Part shown: piece by piece, positions 1 through 14,200 of the stretch | Layout of the letters: the number at the start of each line of letters is the position of its first letter | Numbering within the stretch: position 1 is the stretch's first letter | Assembly: GCA_010279815.1 (NCBI GenBank) | Contig: QEOQ01000180.1 | Span: forward strand, 1,585,214-1,649,213 | Direction of reading: 5' to 3' | Source: Brachionus plicatilis | Lineage: Eukaryota > Rotifera > Eurotatoria > Ploima > Brachionidae | Length of the DNA: 64,000 nt | Notes under the pieces: model-generated | What the model was told of the DNA's origin: nothing | Database searches by the model: none | Seen by the model: only the letters and a program-made list of their open reading frames with translations | Program-made: the position numbers and the translations under genes

Positions 1-2270
1 TTTACTTTTTTTTTTTCGGTCATAAAAAAAGTCGTCCTTTAAACACATTTTAAAAAAATGAAACATTAATCTTAAAAACAATTTAGCTTGGCCTGAATCT
101 AATTAATTTTAAATAAATTATAACTTTTATGAACTCAAATGAACAACAATTGAGAAAAAAATTATTTCAACAAATCTCACATTTATAGAGCCACTTTTAA
201 ATTATATAATCAAATATTCTTAACATGATTTGCATTTTTATTTGATTAAAAATTCCATTAAGTCCCGAAACGCATCGCTTAATTTTTTTAAAATGATAAA
301 CCGTGCCATGGCAATTTGATCACCTAGACGAAGCGGTCAGATCCATTTCGATCTAAAAATCGATTTATTATAATCCTGTGTATGAAAATCATAGCAATTT
401 TATTTTCAATTAAAATAATTTATTTATTTTTTTCTCATGGAAGAATTGAATTTCTAAAATAAAAAAAATTTAAATGATACATTAATATGATTACATAACT
501 CTTATGATAATAAAAAATACAAAAAAAATGCAATTTTCGCTTAGCTAAACTAAATTTGATCTTATTTTTGAAATTGCGTGCAAATAAAATATTCATCTTT
601 TTGACCAAAAATTTATTTTAGTAGCTTGAAAAACAACTAGAAAACGACTGACCAGGTTAAATTTGTGACCACTAAACTGCTTGAAATTATAAAAATTTGA
701 AACCTTTTTATTTTAATAAAATAATAATTTATGCGCTCTAAAGTATCTTTGAACAAGTTCAGACCAACATGTGTTGCTTTTTTGATCAACTAGCTCCGAG
801 CTGGGTGGTGATCTACGCAAAATGCGCGTAATTAAATTAGGCAGACTATGGTCTTGAGTTTTTAAAGCTATTTGGAAAGAAAATATATTGCTAAACATCA
901 AAAAAATGTAGCTAATCTTGGAATACAACTTAGCTGTATACGAGCAAAAAATTGGGTTAAATTTCTACTTGCTTGAATTAATATAATTAAATAAAATTAT
1001 TTAATTTTGATAAGCGTTGTGTTAAATTCGATGATTTATGGCAAAAAGTTTTTTTTTACATTCTAAATTTAAAATGCTTTAGTGTTATAGAACAAATTAT
1101 GATAATTTTCCATTATCAATTTATTTCTACTCAACTTTCATCTATTAAGAGGCCCGCGATAAAATGAGTTGTAATTGTATTTACAATTTTTTTTTTCAAT
1201 AAAAATTCGTAACCTATTTTAAAAATTCTTAAATAACCATTTTGATTAAAATTTTCTTGACGTTAATTGATTTTAACTTGCACGAGGTAGCATCAATTTT
1301 TTTGTTTAATTGACAGCTACTTATTTGAGTCAAGTTAGATTTTTAATTAAAAAAAAGAAGAAATTTAAATTTAAATTGTACTAGAACTAGATTTTTGCGA
1401 TTGATTGCTAAAAATTAATTTTCGATGAATTTTGTTACTCTCCGATGGCATTTAAAAAGTCTGTACCGAACCCAAAAGGTTATCGAAAAAATGATTATTA
1501 AGCAAAATTCTTTATATAACAATTAACTTAAATTTGCTATTCAGAATTCTAATAATTTTGACTATACTGAGTAAACATTTAAAGTTTATTTTTGCTTGGA
1601 ATTTAATATATTTAAAAACATTTATGAGAAGAAATCAATAATAATTGCTTATGCAACAATACTAATTCAATATTAGTTATCTTTTGATCAAAATTCGCTT
1701 TTGATCGCCTAGTGCATTTCTATACAAATCAATTTTTTTAGACCCTAAATAAGAAAAAAATCTGTACAAATTGTTTAATTGAATATTTCTATTTTATTCC
1801 GCGATGACTTAACTATAAATCAATTTTGCAATTTTTGGACTGAAATTTCCTAAGAATCATCGATTTTTTTTATAACAAAAACTCAACACAAATAAACAAT
1901 TTTTTTATTGAGATGTCAATAGAGTATTCGATAATTAGAACCAACTCCTACCGATTAATCATTTTAATGACCGGTTTCAAAAATTAGAAGTTAAAACAGA
2001 AGTCTGGTTTTTGTTTAAAGTACTTTTTTTAAACAAATATTTTGAAAGTATTTGAAATAACATGCTTCCGATTTTTATTTGATTTTTTAGAATAAAATTT
2101 TCAAAAGACTTAAAATTCTTTTTTATTTTATTTTCTAAATCAATTTTTAAATTTTGACAGTACCAGAATTGGTGCAAAATGATACAATAAAATTTTAGCA
2201 AATAATCACTGATTACTCAAAAACTTGGATGCTTTCTATTTTATTCACTTATCTAGTTCCTGTGTATTTA
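1..2270. other. AT-rich non-genic DNA
   Basis: Homopolymer-rich A/T sequence. Open frames of about 70 codons at 713-928 and 1977-2201 (both -) have low-complexity Phe/Leu/Lys/Asn composition, lack flanking splice signals and match nothing I know. I see no RNA gene or conserved motif. Confidence 0.6.
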
Positions 2271-2273
2271 TAG

Positions 2274-3430
2274 CTTACATGGAATCATTTCTACAAGATA
2301 CATTATGATCCTCTTATTCTGGTATTTAAAAAAAGGAAAAATTAAAAAAAAAAACAAAAATTATTTTACTGTTAATTTTGTTTTTTAATGCCGCACTAAA
2401 AATCCAAGAACTCAGTTTTGGTGCCTCAAATAAAATAATTTTTTCGACTTGTTATCAAAAAAAAATTGAAAACTTCGACTTTTAATTACTTTCTTTCGGG
2501 ATTTTCATCTTTGCTATATTTACCCTTGAAAATTAAATTTTTTTGAAGCACCAAAACCAAGTCTCTGGGCTTTTAGTGCTGCGTTAAAAGAAAATTTTAA
2601 GAGTATTTTATAAACTGGTCTTTATATTTTCATTGGCAGAATCGGTCCGAAATAAACAGAAAGAATTATTTGTCTACTTTTGATCTTCTGATGCTGATAT
2701 TAATTTTAAAATATTTGAAAAAGAAGGCTATATTAGAAATGCTGGAAAAATTCGAAAACATTCATCGCATTTGCATGATTAAAAATCAGATTGAGAGCTT
2801 TAATTCAAAGTGTGTAAGTAATCTTCTAAAATAGCTTATATAATACTTGCTTTTTTATCTAATTAAAATTGAAATAACGATTTGTTAAAAAAAAATCATA
2901 ATGTTTAAAAATTTTATTAATTTTTTTAAAGCTAAACAAATCATTATTCATTAAAAAAATAACTTGAGACATTTAAATAAAAACTAATTCATCATATGAT
3001 GCATTTTGTTCAGCCGATATTTGATATACTAAATATCGCGATGCACAATTATTTGAAAAAAAAAAAAACGAATATCAAATTTAAAAGAGGCTGAGGAAGA
3101 GACTAAATTATAATAAAAATTTGCAAAATTAGAATTTCAAGATACACTTCTGGCATATTTCACATTTATTGATATGAAATATTTGTTTTCTAATTTAATC
3201 TTATTTCAAAAAAATAATACTCTATTAGCATTGGGTCATGATTAAGTCCCATAAACGGATACTTCTTTATCTTGGAATATTTGCTCGAATTTTTGAAGTG
3301 GACTTTACAACAAAAGCATTAGACTATTCAAGAGTCAATTATTATTGCTCTCAAAAAAGCTCATAATTCGCAAAATCCAACTTGAAATTCGGTATCTCAA
3401 ACCGGTCGCTATGAACATATAATTTAGATT
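2274..3430 (+). pseudogene. possible exons or decayed remnant of an unrecognised gene
   Basis: Three pieces read in one consistent phase. 2274-2321 follows TTTATAG and ends before GTATTT. 2640-2813 (58 codons, phase 0-0) lies between GGCAG and a perfect GTAAGT donor and encodes a helical, Leu/Lys-rich stretch containing KKKAILEMLEKFENIHRIC. A third piece opens after TTGTTCAG near 3014 and reaches a stop after about 28 codons. Beyond it, 3230-3430 reads as protein-like sequence (for example YFFILEYLLEFLKWTLQQKH) but is broken by several stops. The MITE at 2387-2586 would sit inside the first intron. I do not recognise a family. It may be the 3' end of a decayed gene, a poorly conserved gene, or chance. 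Confidence 0.25.
2387..2586. mobile_element. MITE-like inverted-repeat element (about 200 bp)
   Basis: Arms of about 40 bp face each other. The left arm (2388-2430) contains GCACTAAAA and TTTTGGTGC. The right arm (2544-2586) contains GCACCAAAAC and TTTTAGTGC, its imperfect reverse complement. The interior is AT-rich and non-coding, as expected for a short non-autonomous DNA transposon. Target-site duplications are not clear. Confidence 0.55.
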
Positions 3431-6400
3431 AATTGAAATTAAAATTTGAATTGACAGGAAATTTCCAGCCGGTTCTTGAAAAATACTTAACAAAACAAGT
3501 CAATTCTATTAAAATAATTCCTAATGAGAAAAAGCCGATGAGCTAAATTTGAATAAATACCTATGATTTAAGAATTCTTTAAACTAATACTCTCAAGTCT
3601 GACGATCATTTATTCTAAAGCTAATCTTTTGATTGATATTTTTAATAAAATATAAAAACCAAAAATATAGTCCCCTTTGGTTGCCAAAACCCCTAATTAT
3701 TAGCTTATTTTTTTGTAACTAATCGAAATTAATTAAAAAATACAATTCAGATAAGAAGAACAATGCACAATTTGCTTTAGATTAATTATAGTATAAAACT
3801 TGGCTTCCAGTAGCATGCAACCCTAAACTAACCCATGTCTTTTACTTGGATAATTTAGTCCATATTCTTCGGATCAAATCATCCCTTCCAAATCATGATT
3901 TTCTGCTCACAACACAAAATTAATCGCATGATATTCAAATTTTTTTTTCATTAAATACTTTTCATTTTGGACATATTTTTGATTCAAAAATTTCCTTTCA
4001 AGAATTAATGAACGCTGCGGTTAAGTCTCAGAATTTTTAATAAATACCTGGTAAATTAAATGCTGCGTAAATTAGAAATGTCGAATTAATCGAGAAAAGA
4101 CATTTTGCAGGTGAAATGAATTCATTTCCCATGATAAATGTTCCATTTATTCAGAGAAAATTTTTCGATCCATTAGATACGTTTGAAAAATAATTTTAAC
4201 CTTTGAAAAATTTTAAGAAAACAGAGATTTTAATAAATTTGTTATCGATTTTGATATTTATTTTTTGATTCCTTTAACTGTAAAATTTATGATAATTATT
4301 CAAAATAATTTTTAAATTAATCTATCATCAATTAAATTGATTTTGTCCTTAGGAGTGTTTTAAATTTTTGATATTATTAACAAAATATTTTCATCAAACA
4401 TTTCTTAGCTTAAGGACTGAAATTTTACTTTTAAAATTCATTTAATTCAATTATTTGTTAGATAATATTTGAAATATGTTAAATTTTGGTACAAATTTTG
4501 AAACTAAGTGGTCTAGTTTTGGATGAAATGTTTGGTCTGCAAAAAATCAGCTATGTTTACATTAAATATAAATATTCTTTTCTCTCAGTTCAAATTGAAC
4601 TAAAACAATAATCAAAGATAAAAGTTCTTCTGAAGTTACATGGGAAAAAATAATTTATATCGATTTGACCTATCAAATAAAAACAAAAATATTAAAGATA
4701 AACAAATTTTTTACATTTACAATTTTTCTAAATGTTTTGAATATGTTAAATTAATTTTTGTTTGGATTTTCGAGAGATGCTCGATAATATTTTTTTGATT
4801 AAAATTTGTATTTATTTTTAACAACTTAATCATCATGAATTTTTGCTAACCCTAACCCGTTTGGTGCTTTAAATATTAAATCCAAATCTTTAGAAAACAC
4901 ATGTCTCATAAATTTATTACGAAGCAATTCTTATTTAAATATTTTTTTCTAATTCTTATATGAAATATTTCCTTCACATTTTTCAATTCTTAAATAGAAT
5001 TTTGAGAATACTTTCACTTTTTCAGAATAATCTGCATAAAATTTGCTTTTTGATTAAAGTTTTGAACAAATATGGTTTCTTTCTTTTTAACAGTACATTT
5101 CATTTTTATTTTATTCTTTTTTCTTGAATAGCATTCCTGATTTTCGAAGATTAATAACATTTAACACAACGTATTAAAAAATTTACAGATAGTTATTATT
5201 TTAAATTTTATTGAACTCATATTTTGAGCTAGTTTATTAAGTATTATAAAATTTTTTAATTTTAATTTATGTTAAAATGTTAAAAATTTCTTTTCTTGCC
5301 TTTTTAAAAATTAATGTTTTAACAAAACTCAAATAATTTTAGAATCCATATTTCGAAGAGAAAAAATTAGTGTCAGTATTTTATTTAATTTATGAAAAGC
5401 AAAAAAAAAAAACTTTGAGAAAAATTTGAAACATGATCATTTAAACTTTAACAACATTGATTTGAGATGATGTTCCACTTTATTTTTAAGTATGATGTAA
5501 AAGGGCAAGAAATAGAAACAAAGCTGTTATTGAAAATTTTTTTCATAAGTTTTTGAATAAATAATATTTAGATTTCGGTAAAAAGTTTTAATTCCGATGA
5601 TTTTTTTCGCATTTTATTACTATGAAAAAAAAATATAAATTTTACCATTATTTTAAGTAAAATAACGGTGAAATGTCGTTTCAAATCATATCAACATCTT
5701 ATTTTCCTGCCATAAAAATAACTTGTAAAGATTCATAAAATCAAATGATACTTAATTGAAATATCTGATGGAAATTTTTAAAAGATGAGAAATAAAAAAA
5801 AAAGGTTCTTTTAACTTTTATATTTAAATAAATTTTGATTTAACTAAATTATATTAAAATTTTTATTATTTTTATTTTAAAGTATATTATTGACAAATTT
5901 CTGATAACTTGATAAGTTCGGAAATCATATGTAATTCAACTTTTTGTTATCGTCTTTTTTTCATTTTTACTTTATTACATAAGCCAGGTAATTTTTTTGA
6001 AAATAATGAAAAAATTTAAAAAATTTATTATTGTGGTAATTTATATTTTTGTTAGCATTTTTTTTATCATAATAGTATCATCTTTTTCTTAGCTTTCACG
6101 CTGTTTTTTAAAATCTAAATCCATCTTTCAAAAATTCTTATTTTTGTTATTATATATTTCAATGAACGTTTTATAGACGGTGCAGAAAGAGAAAATCTTA
6201 AAAAATAAAAACAAAAATAAGCGTAGAAAAGCTTCTAAAATAAAATCTGATTTTAAATATTAATTTAAAATATTTAATATTGTGGTTTATTAGTATTGAT
6301 CCAAAAAATTTTAAAATTTTGGTGATCAATTTTTTGGTCATGAAAGTTGAGAGATTGAAAAAAATTTGATCAAAACCAAATGTGAAAATGAGTTAACCTA

Positions 6401-6710
6401 TTTTTGCCTGTCGGCTTTATATATAAATAAGCCAAGCATTCCGACTTTTGATATCAGTCAGATCTACATGGAAAAAAAACAAAGAATTATCAATGAATCA
6501 GTTATTTTTTTTGCTTATTAAGTTTATTCTAAATGATTTTTCTAAATAGTTTTAATTTTTTTAAGGATTTACATTCAGAAGACAAAGAAAAACTTGCAAT
6601 ATTAATATCCTGCTTGCAATATTAACATGACCGAACAGAAAGAAAGAAAGTTCGGAATAGAAATTTGATCACCTAATTCTATTTTGGTTCACCTTTATGT
6701 GAACAAAAAA
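3431..6710. other. AT-rich non-genic DNA
   Basis: No open frame, RNA gene or long repeat that I can support. The sequence is mostly A/T runs. Just before the MITE at 6715 there are short palindromes built from GGTTCAC and GTGAAC. Confidence 0.55.
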
Positions 6711-6714
6711 ATTA

Positions 6715-6874
6715 CCGTTTTCCCTCGTTCGAATATGCTGCACTACAAGCCAAGACATGCAGATTTAAACATCAAATTAATAATATTTTAGCATGGGTGA
6801 GATGTACTTTGGTGCATGGCCCAAAAGCTGGTAGCTTAATTTATGGTGCAGCATAATCGAACGAGGGAATACGG
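6715..6874. mobile_element. mariner-type MITE, 160 bp, TA target duplication
   Basis: The element begins CCGTTTTCCCTCGTTCGAAT and ends with the near-perfect reverse complement (ATCGAACGAGGGAATACGG). The terminal inverted repeats run about 30 bp with about two mismatches. A TA dinucleotide abuts each end (6713-6714 and 6875-6876), the target preference of Tc1/mariner transposases. The interior has no coding capacity, so it would be a non-autonomous element moved in trans. GTGAAC/GGTTCAC palindromes on both sides suggest it landed in an older repeat. Confidence 0.75.
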
Positions 6875-7060
6875 TATGTGAACTTAAGGTTCACAAAACC
6901 CGAGAACAAGAATTGTTCGGATATTATGTGAACTATGGTTCACTAGATCGAGTTTTTGAATGATTGAATATTAATTTAAATCTAAATGAATTATTTATCT
7001 TTATTTCCACTTATTTTATCTTATTTAACTTTATTTTTAATTTTTTTGTTTAATATATTT

Positions 7061-7115
7061 TTATTCTGTAGATTGGTACAGGTACGGATAAACAAACAAA
7101 TAAATAAATAAATTA
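7061..7115 (+). mobile_element. truncated LINE 3' tail
   Basis: TTATTCTGTAGATTGGTACA is followed by GGTACGG and a run of AAAT/AAATA units. The same 3' end recurs at 47470-47524 (+), 50251-50352 (+) and 51018-51129 (+), and on the minus strand at 30996-31044 and 60130-60200. A shared short 3' end followed by a short-unit A-rich tail is typical of 5'-truncated non-LTR retrotransposons. Confidence 0.5.
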
Positions 7116-8191
7116 TTTAAAAGTTAAAAAAAGAATTTTCAATATTTTTTTCAAATTTCAAAATAAAAATTAAACTCATTCTATTTCACTTGAGAGTTTA
7201 AATACAAATATGTGCAATACGAATGAAATAAATGTAATGTTTCAAATTTTTTACTGGTAAAAATTATTCATTGATTTACCTAAATAGGTTGAATTAATTA
7301 ATTTTTAAGATGAATTATTGAATTTTATTAAAATTGAATCAATGATCTCGATTTGCTGAATTTTTTTAAATGATTAATCTTTTTAAATTAATAAATCAGA
7401 CTTTTGCGTAAGTCATAAAGTCAAAGTAAAGTCACTGAATTGACTTTAGAATTTTTTAAAATTAGGTTCAATTATTTTACTTTCATTAATATCAAATTTT
7501 ATTTTTTTTAACCAAAAAAGCTAAAATTTGAAAATTCTTTTAGAATGGACTCATAATTCTAATTTAAGAAAGAATCTTAATTTAAGAAAAGATTGAATCT
7601 TAGACTAAGATGTCTTTATTAGAGGATTTGAATTACAAGAATTTCTTAAGTCACTTCAATTTACTTAATTAAATTTTGACCTACGCACAAGGCTGAAATA
7701 AATGAATTCATCACTTGAAATTTCTCTTATTTTATTTGAAAAGTTTGGTGAAAAAATCAAGTCACTAAAATGGTAACTAAAGAGACAAATGTTTTCATAT
7801 TATTAATTTAAAAAAAATATATCTTTAACATATCCAGTAAACAGAGATGAAAAATTATGGTTATCTTAAATTGACATTAAAAATTATTCTAATTCTTATC
7901 ACTTTAGGACACTTCTTAATTAATTATTTTAAATAACTACTTAAAAAACTTTTAGCATGGTACAAAAGTTCAATGGAGTAAAGCAAACAAATCTAATTAT
8001 GAACAGACTTTTTAAATTTCTTGGATATAAAACTCTTTCATTAGTGTTTGTTTTTATTTTCAATTTTTGAAAATATTTAAAATCTATAAAATTAGATTTT
8101 AATATTAAAATTATATTCCATTATTATTCAACTAGAGTCCAATGTAAATTTTATCGAAATTATGAAATGATAAGACGCAAAATTAGTGTAG

Positions 8192-8278
8192 ATGGCTAAA
8201 ATTACCTTACGATTGTTTCGAGAAACTTTCAAAAATTTGTTTAGGCAAAAAGAGAGAAGAAAGGCTGCTCCCCAATAG
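8192..8278 (+). CDS. possible 28-aa small ORF
   Basis: An ATG-initiated frame of 28 codons ends in TAG. The peptide starts MAKITLRLFRETFKN, is strongly basic and amphipathic, and uses G/C-containing codons more than the surrounding DNA. It could equally be a chance frame or a fragment of a larger spliced gene. No family recognised. Confidence 0.15.
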   Translation: MAKITLRLFRETFKNLFRQKERRKAAPQ

Positions 8279-11200
8279 CTAAACGTCACTTGGCGTTAGT
8301 ATAGATATATTGTGCATTTCTTAAACCATTTTCACTTCTTAATTTATTGTGAAATGCATTTAAATAATTTTTTTATGTAATTATGTCTGGAAACTTCAAA
8401 ATAAAATTTCAAAAATTATTTTATTTAACTACTTCTTATACTAAATTTATTTATTTATTTATTTTCAATCAATCATCATACATTTTAATTGTTTTAATTG
8501 GGCTAGCACAGTTTATCATTCGTGGTGCACTAGTTTACTTAACTAAAAATTAATGAATGATTAGATAACAACAAAAAGTAATTATTCCTAATGTTCGTCC
8601 CTAGAATTGAAATATCTTTTTATATATTTGAGCCTAAATAAACTAATTAATTATATTTTATGACATGATTTAATTGATTAATCAATTTTTTTTATGATTC
8701 TTGAACGAATAATTTTTTTGTAAGAAAATGAAAAAATGACGAACTTAAAGGATTTGAATCTAATAAAAAACTTAGTCAAATATTTAAAATAAAAATGGAA
8801 GAGTTTGTTTTTAATTTTTCAAAAGAATCAAAAATGTTTTTTAAAAAAAAATTAGATAAAGACTTAAAATTTATGAAAAAGTGCTCTTATTGTTTGTTCT
8901 ATCCAAATAAAAAATAAAATAGAATAACTTAGTAGCAATAATGCTAGTTAAAACGGTAAAGAATTTATAAAAAATCTTTGAGCATGGGTCAAAGTTTTCT
9001 TTTGAAAGTCTAATTCAGATTAGAAAAATAATTTGAATACTTTGATAATTAAAAAAATATATATAGAATTAAGAAAACAAATTTTGAAAATATTAATCTT
9101 GTGCATTAAATTCATGGTGTTATAAAAATAACCAAATGAAGGTTTTAAATATAACTTAAATTACATACGATTTATCATTATCTTTAAATATTCAATACAA
9201 AATTTAGTTCAAATTAAAATGTTAAATAACAAAATATTAAGTAATAAAATTAATTTCCGGAACAAATATAAAAATGAAAAATTTATGAGAATTTTTCTTT
9301 CTATATTTCTTTTGTCATCTATTTGATATTTCAGCAAATTTATTTGTATAAAATAAAAATTAATTATTTTAAAAAAAGCAAATAAAAAATTGCAAATTAT
9401 TCATATTCCTGTAATTATTTGTTTCTTCCTATTTATTTTGTATGCTTAAAATTACCTTTAAATAAGAATAAATTGCTCGGAGGTAAAATCTGAATATTTT
9501 CCTGAATCATTTTTCAATAAACTTTGCCTCAAAATTTGACTCTAAAATAAAAAAATTTAAAAATAATTTTAGATATTTAAAAGAAATTAAAAATAAAGAA
9601 TTCCATTCTAATTTTCTCTTAATTATTATTTAAAAAAGTTATTTTGTTTAAACGTTTCTTCACTAAAATGTTGCATTCATTTTGCATTTACGTTAAGCCA
9701 CATAACCACATCACAATATTAATATATTATCTAAACACATTTAATTAAATTAAATTAATTTTTAGAAAATCAAAATGCTTCTATTGCTCTTTTTTAATGT
9801 AAATATTTAATACTGATCTTTGATAGTATCTTTTTCCAATTAATGGTCTTGAATAAAATAATTTGTGCAATAAAATTAAATTAAATTTTAGAAAATTCAT
9901 GCAAATAATTAATTAGCTAAAACATTAAATGAAAATAAAAAATTAGGCGTATTTATTCTCGAATGATTCGGTTCTATTTATAAATGATAAAAGAGACAAT
10001 GAGAATAGCTTTTGAGATAAAATATTTCGATTTTATTTTATCAATTAAACTGAAATTAAAATTCATAAATTAATCTGAATTTGCCTATCTGTTTCAATTG
10101 ATTTTCTTTAGTGATAAATAAGAGTACAATGTGAAATTAAAAATTTGTCTAAGGCAAAAATTTAACTTTTTTCAAAAATATCGACCTCGTTTATCAAATA
10201 AACAAAAATTTTTAGAGAAAAACATAAAGCGTCGCGCTTTTCAAAACTCTATCACACGTTCAAACAGCACTCAATGGGTCTCATTAGCATACCCAATCGG
10301 TCTACGTATAAATTAAACGTTATTTATTTGATATTTTTAAATAAAATTAAAAACAAATTAGTTTTAATGCCTAGTTGGTCATATTTAAATTTTAATTTGA
10401 TTGTCAAAAGTGTAGAGACATTTCAATAATTCATAAATTTTGTTTTGAATAATTAACGGGTCGATCTGAATTAGAGATTCGTATTAAAAAAAGGTTAACT
10501 GTTCACTTTACGATTTAAATTAAAAGCACTTTAGCTTTAAAAAAACAGCTTTAAAACTTATTTATTCAAGTCTAGATTTAATTTGACTTGAATTTAATAG
10601 AATAATCTGATAGTCGATATTTAAGGTAAATTATTCTGTGTATTGATCAAAAAATTTTATTTTTTAAAGTTGTTTATAAAAAAATACCGAGAATCCTTTT
10701 AAAGTTAGATTTGGTTATTTTTATGTCTTAAAATCAAATATATATCAGCAACTTTAATAAAAAAATTCCATATTTGACCCAAGTTTTTTTTTTTTAAGTT
10801 ATCTAAAATTATTCTAGCTATTTAAATAGTTAGACTAGAGCAATATTTTAGAATGTTTTGGGTCAATTTTTTGAGAACTAAAAAAATATTGATTTTTCCT
10901 CAAATTTTGTAATCAAATTAAATTTTAAGCACTCTGAAATTTTTATCAAAATTTTTTTTATTCTTTTTTTTTTAAATGTTAGTAGCGATAAACTATTTAC
11001 CAATTTTTTTTTGACCGATAAGGTCTGTTTGATTAAATGCCTTATCATAATGGCTATTAATGTTAAATACGAATAGGCCTTATTAATCTAAGTAAGTGAC
11101 TAGCAATTTGATTCGTAAAATAATCAATTTACAATGCTTTTTTTATTTTTGATAATAAAGATAAAAAAAATTTAAATGTTAAAATTGGAAATTAAATTAA

Positions 11201-14200
11201 AATAACAGAAAACTTAAAGATTCTATTTGATTTAAACTATTTATTTTTTTAGGTAAAATTTAAGTTTTCGAACAAAATAGTAAAAAAAATGCTATTTTTT
11301 TTAGGTTTTATTTATTAATTAATTTAAACTAAAAAATTTTGCTGGTATAAATTAATTTTGTTGTAAATTTAAAAAATACGTAAATCTTTAGAAGTAAATA
11401 AAGTTTCGAAGAAATTTTAAATCAAAATATTTTTAATATATTAAAGCTTTTTATATTTTAGATTTTTGATTTTAGAATTTAATATGGAAAAGTGTTTAAC
11501 TGAAGTAAGATTCAATATTAGAATTGTCAGAATTTAGTTTATTTTTATTTTTTTTCGAATTTACTCAGGAAATTTTAAGAAAATTGCTTAAAATTGTAAA
11601 AGGCTTTATTTGTTCCAGTTTTCAGAGATCATCTAAGACAGGCTTCAAGTCTTAAGATTATTGAATAAATCTGAAAGGTTTTAAAAATAAAATTAACTAA
11701 TGAAAGCGGTTATAAAACATTATGAATGGGAATGAGAACAAAATGTAAAAATTATTAAAGTGAAGTAAAATTCTAAAGATCACGCATATGTAACTTTGCA
11801 AAGTTATTTGAGAAATTTTTCTTCCATTTTTATACAATTTTTCGTAATGATAGGAATTTATGTGTTCTGCTAATTTGTTATTTACATACGCCAACTTTTT
11901 TAAAAACTAATTAACTAATTTTTGTTTAAATGAAAATATGTGTAAAATATTTTTTGAGTTAATATATTTTCTTCTTGGATTTCATTCAATTTAAATCTTG
12001 ATAAGCTTTTGTATTAGAATGAGTCAAGTTTTATGTAAATTTAAAAAAATGTATTTAGAGTTATTCATGCTGAATTAGATAAGGAAAACTCAGAAATCAA
12101 AATCAGAAAATTATAAAATATCTTATCGGACAAAATTAAATTGCTCGACTAAGCTAAGACAGAGAGATTTAAGTTTTTTTTATGTCATGTAAAAGATAGA
12201 TTTAAAAAGTATTTATGGTGAGATTATTTTTAAAAACATTAAAAACAGCTTTGTTTATCAAAATAATTGTCAATAAAGAATTCTCTACTATTTTTTTAAT
12301 TGATTTGAATAAAATGTTAATTTAAAAAAAAGAAAAATGATTTTTTCTTTCGCTCTTATGAGCGACTGTGGCGTTAGTTTATTCCTTTGCCAATAAATGA
12401 TAAAACACGCATGTTATTTATATACTTAAATAAATAATTTATTAAAAAAATTTCTTTTATATAAGGTTCAAATATTGTCTGTAATTATTTCGATTTAATA
12501 CTTTTAAGACCGAATTAATAATTCAAATTTTAATATTGGCTCAGCAGATTTTATTTAATATCTCGATAAAAATAGCTTAATTTTTCACTAGAATAAAAGT
12601 GAAGTTGTAATTTAAATTTTGAAGAATTTTATAGATCAAAAATAATAATTCTTTTTTTGAAATCAAATCAGAAAAATCAAAAATTTCATATAGAAAGTTA
12701 TTAATAATAAGTAATCTAATATTTTTAATGATGAATTGAATTTTGAGCGCAATTTTTCAATTTAGTAAAACTATTGGTTAACTAATTATTTTTTAATCAA
12801 ATTTAAGTTCCACGCACAAATTTATTGATTTGATTTAAAAATAAAAATAGAAAAATTTAATTTTTCTAAAAGTTATTTGTCTAGTTTAAATTTTGATTAT
12901 TTTGAAAATTCAGTTTATCATTCACATAAAAATGCTAAACTCATCTGAAAAAAATAATTTTATTATTCAATCAATCCGAGTCCAACGTTTTTATTATAAG
13001 TGTCTAATCTAAATTTAAAAATTTGAAAAATAAACTGAATTATTGTTATTCAATTACCCGCCTCTTTAAATTTAAAGTTGTACGAAAATTGATTTGGTTA
13101 AATTTAAACAAATAGCGTTTAGCATTAGATTTGCTCGAGTAGTTTCCATTGAGGGTTGTGCAATTAAAAGCCAATATATATCAATCGTCCAATTCGAAAT
13201 AATTTAGTACAACTTCTGCCAGCTTAAAATTAACCGAGGTAAATTATGTACTTAACTTGGTTGAAATATTTTAGCAATTAATTTATTTTGAGAAACAAAT
13301 TTGAAGAAAAAACGAGCCAGATATTTTATTTTGAAATTTAAACACTTTTAGTCTGCTTAGTAGCACCCTTAATTCAAGACTTATTGATAAACAAACTTTT
13401 TGGTTAAATAGTTTATTCGGTTCTCAACAAATTTGCTTTGTTCGATCATTGAACTAATCGATCGAATCCAGCTTTTAATTGTTTTGGTTTTTAAAAGGCT
13501 TTAAATTTTGTAAACTAAATTTAATGAAAAGAATTTCGATAAGAGAAATATTTCAACAACTAATGTTTTAGATTAGATCAAATAGCAATTTGGCTAAATT
13601 TATAAACAAAATTTTCCGAGTCAAAAGTGAACCGCAGGAGTCAAAGAACAACGCTTGATCGAGTTCGTTGACCCTTCTTGCCCAAATAACAAAGTGAATT
13701 CTAATCAGCTTTTAAAAACTACAAGCGCCGTAATTTGTATTTATTTTTGGAGAATTTTAGTTTTTTTTCTTTTTTTTCATTCCGTTCAAGTGATTCTAAT
13801 TAGTTCTTGTCATGTTTTATTAAACTCTAAAATATTAATTCACTATTACATAACTCTTTAAAGCTATATAATCAAGTAGCTAATTGACGATATTAAAAGG
13901 AAATTATTTTTTTTTAAATTAATTGACAAAATTTCCTCAATAAAAATTTATTTGTTGCTAACCGCGCATTTTTTTAATGAAATTATTATTTTTTCTTTTC
14001 AAAAATTTAATTAAATGCTTCTTAAAATAGACAAAATATGCTCACTATAAAAGCATTGGCATATTTAGCTAGGGTTCAGTCAAAGTTATTTGCTAATGGA
14101 ATTTTACCTTTGAAAAAAAAAAAAAAAAAATTGTATTACTCAATTCCAAGACAAATAAATAAAAAATATTAGTTTCTAGCTTATTTGGACAATATTAAAA

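Noticed and set aside
10131..10316. 61-codon frame with a GC-richer end
   Set aside because: No ATG at its start and no motif. The less AT-biased end is more likely non-coding.
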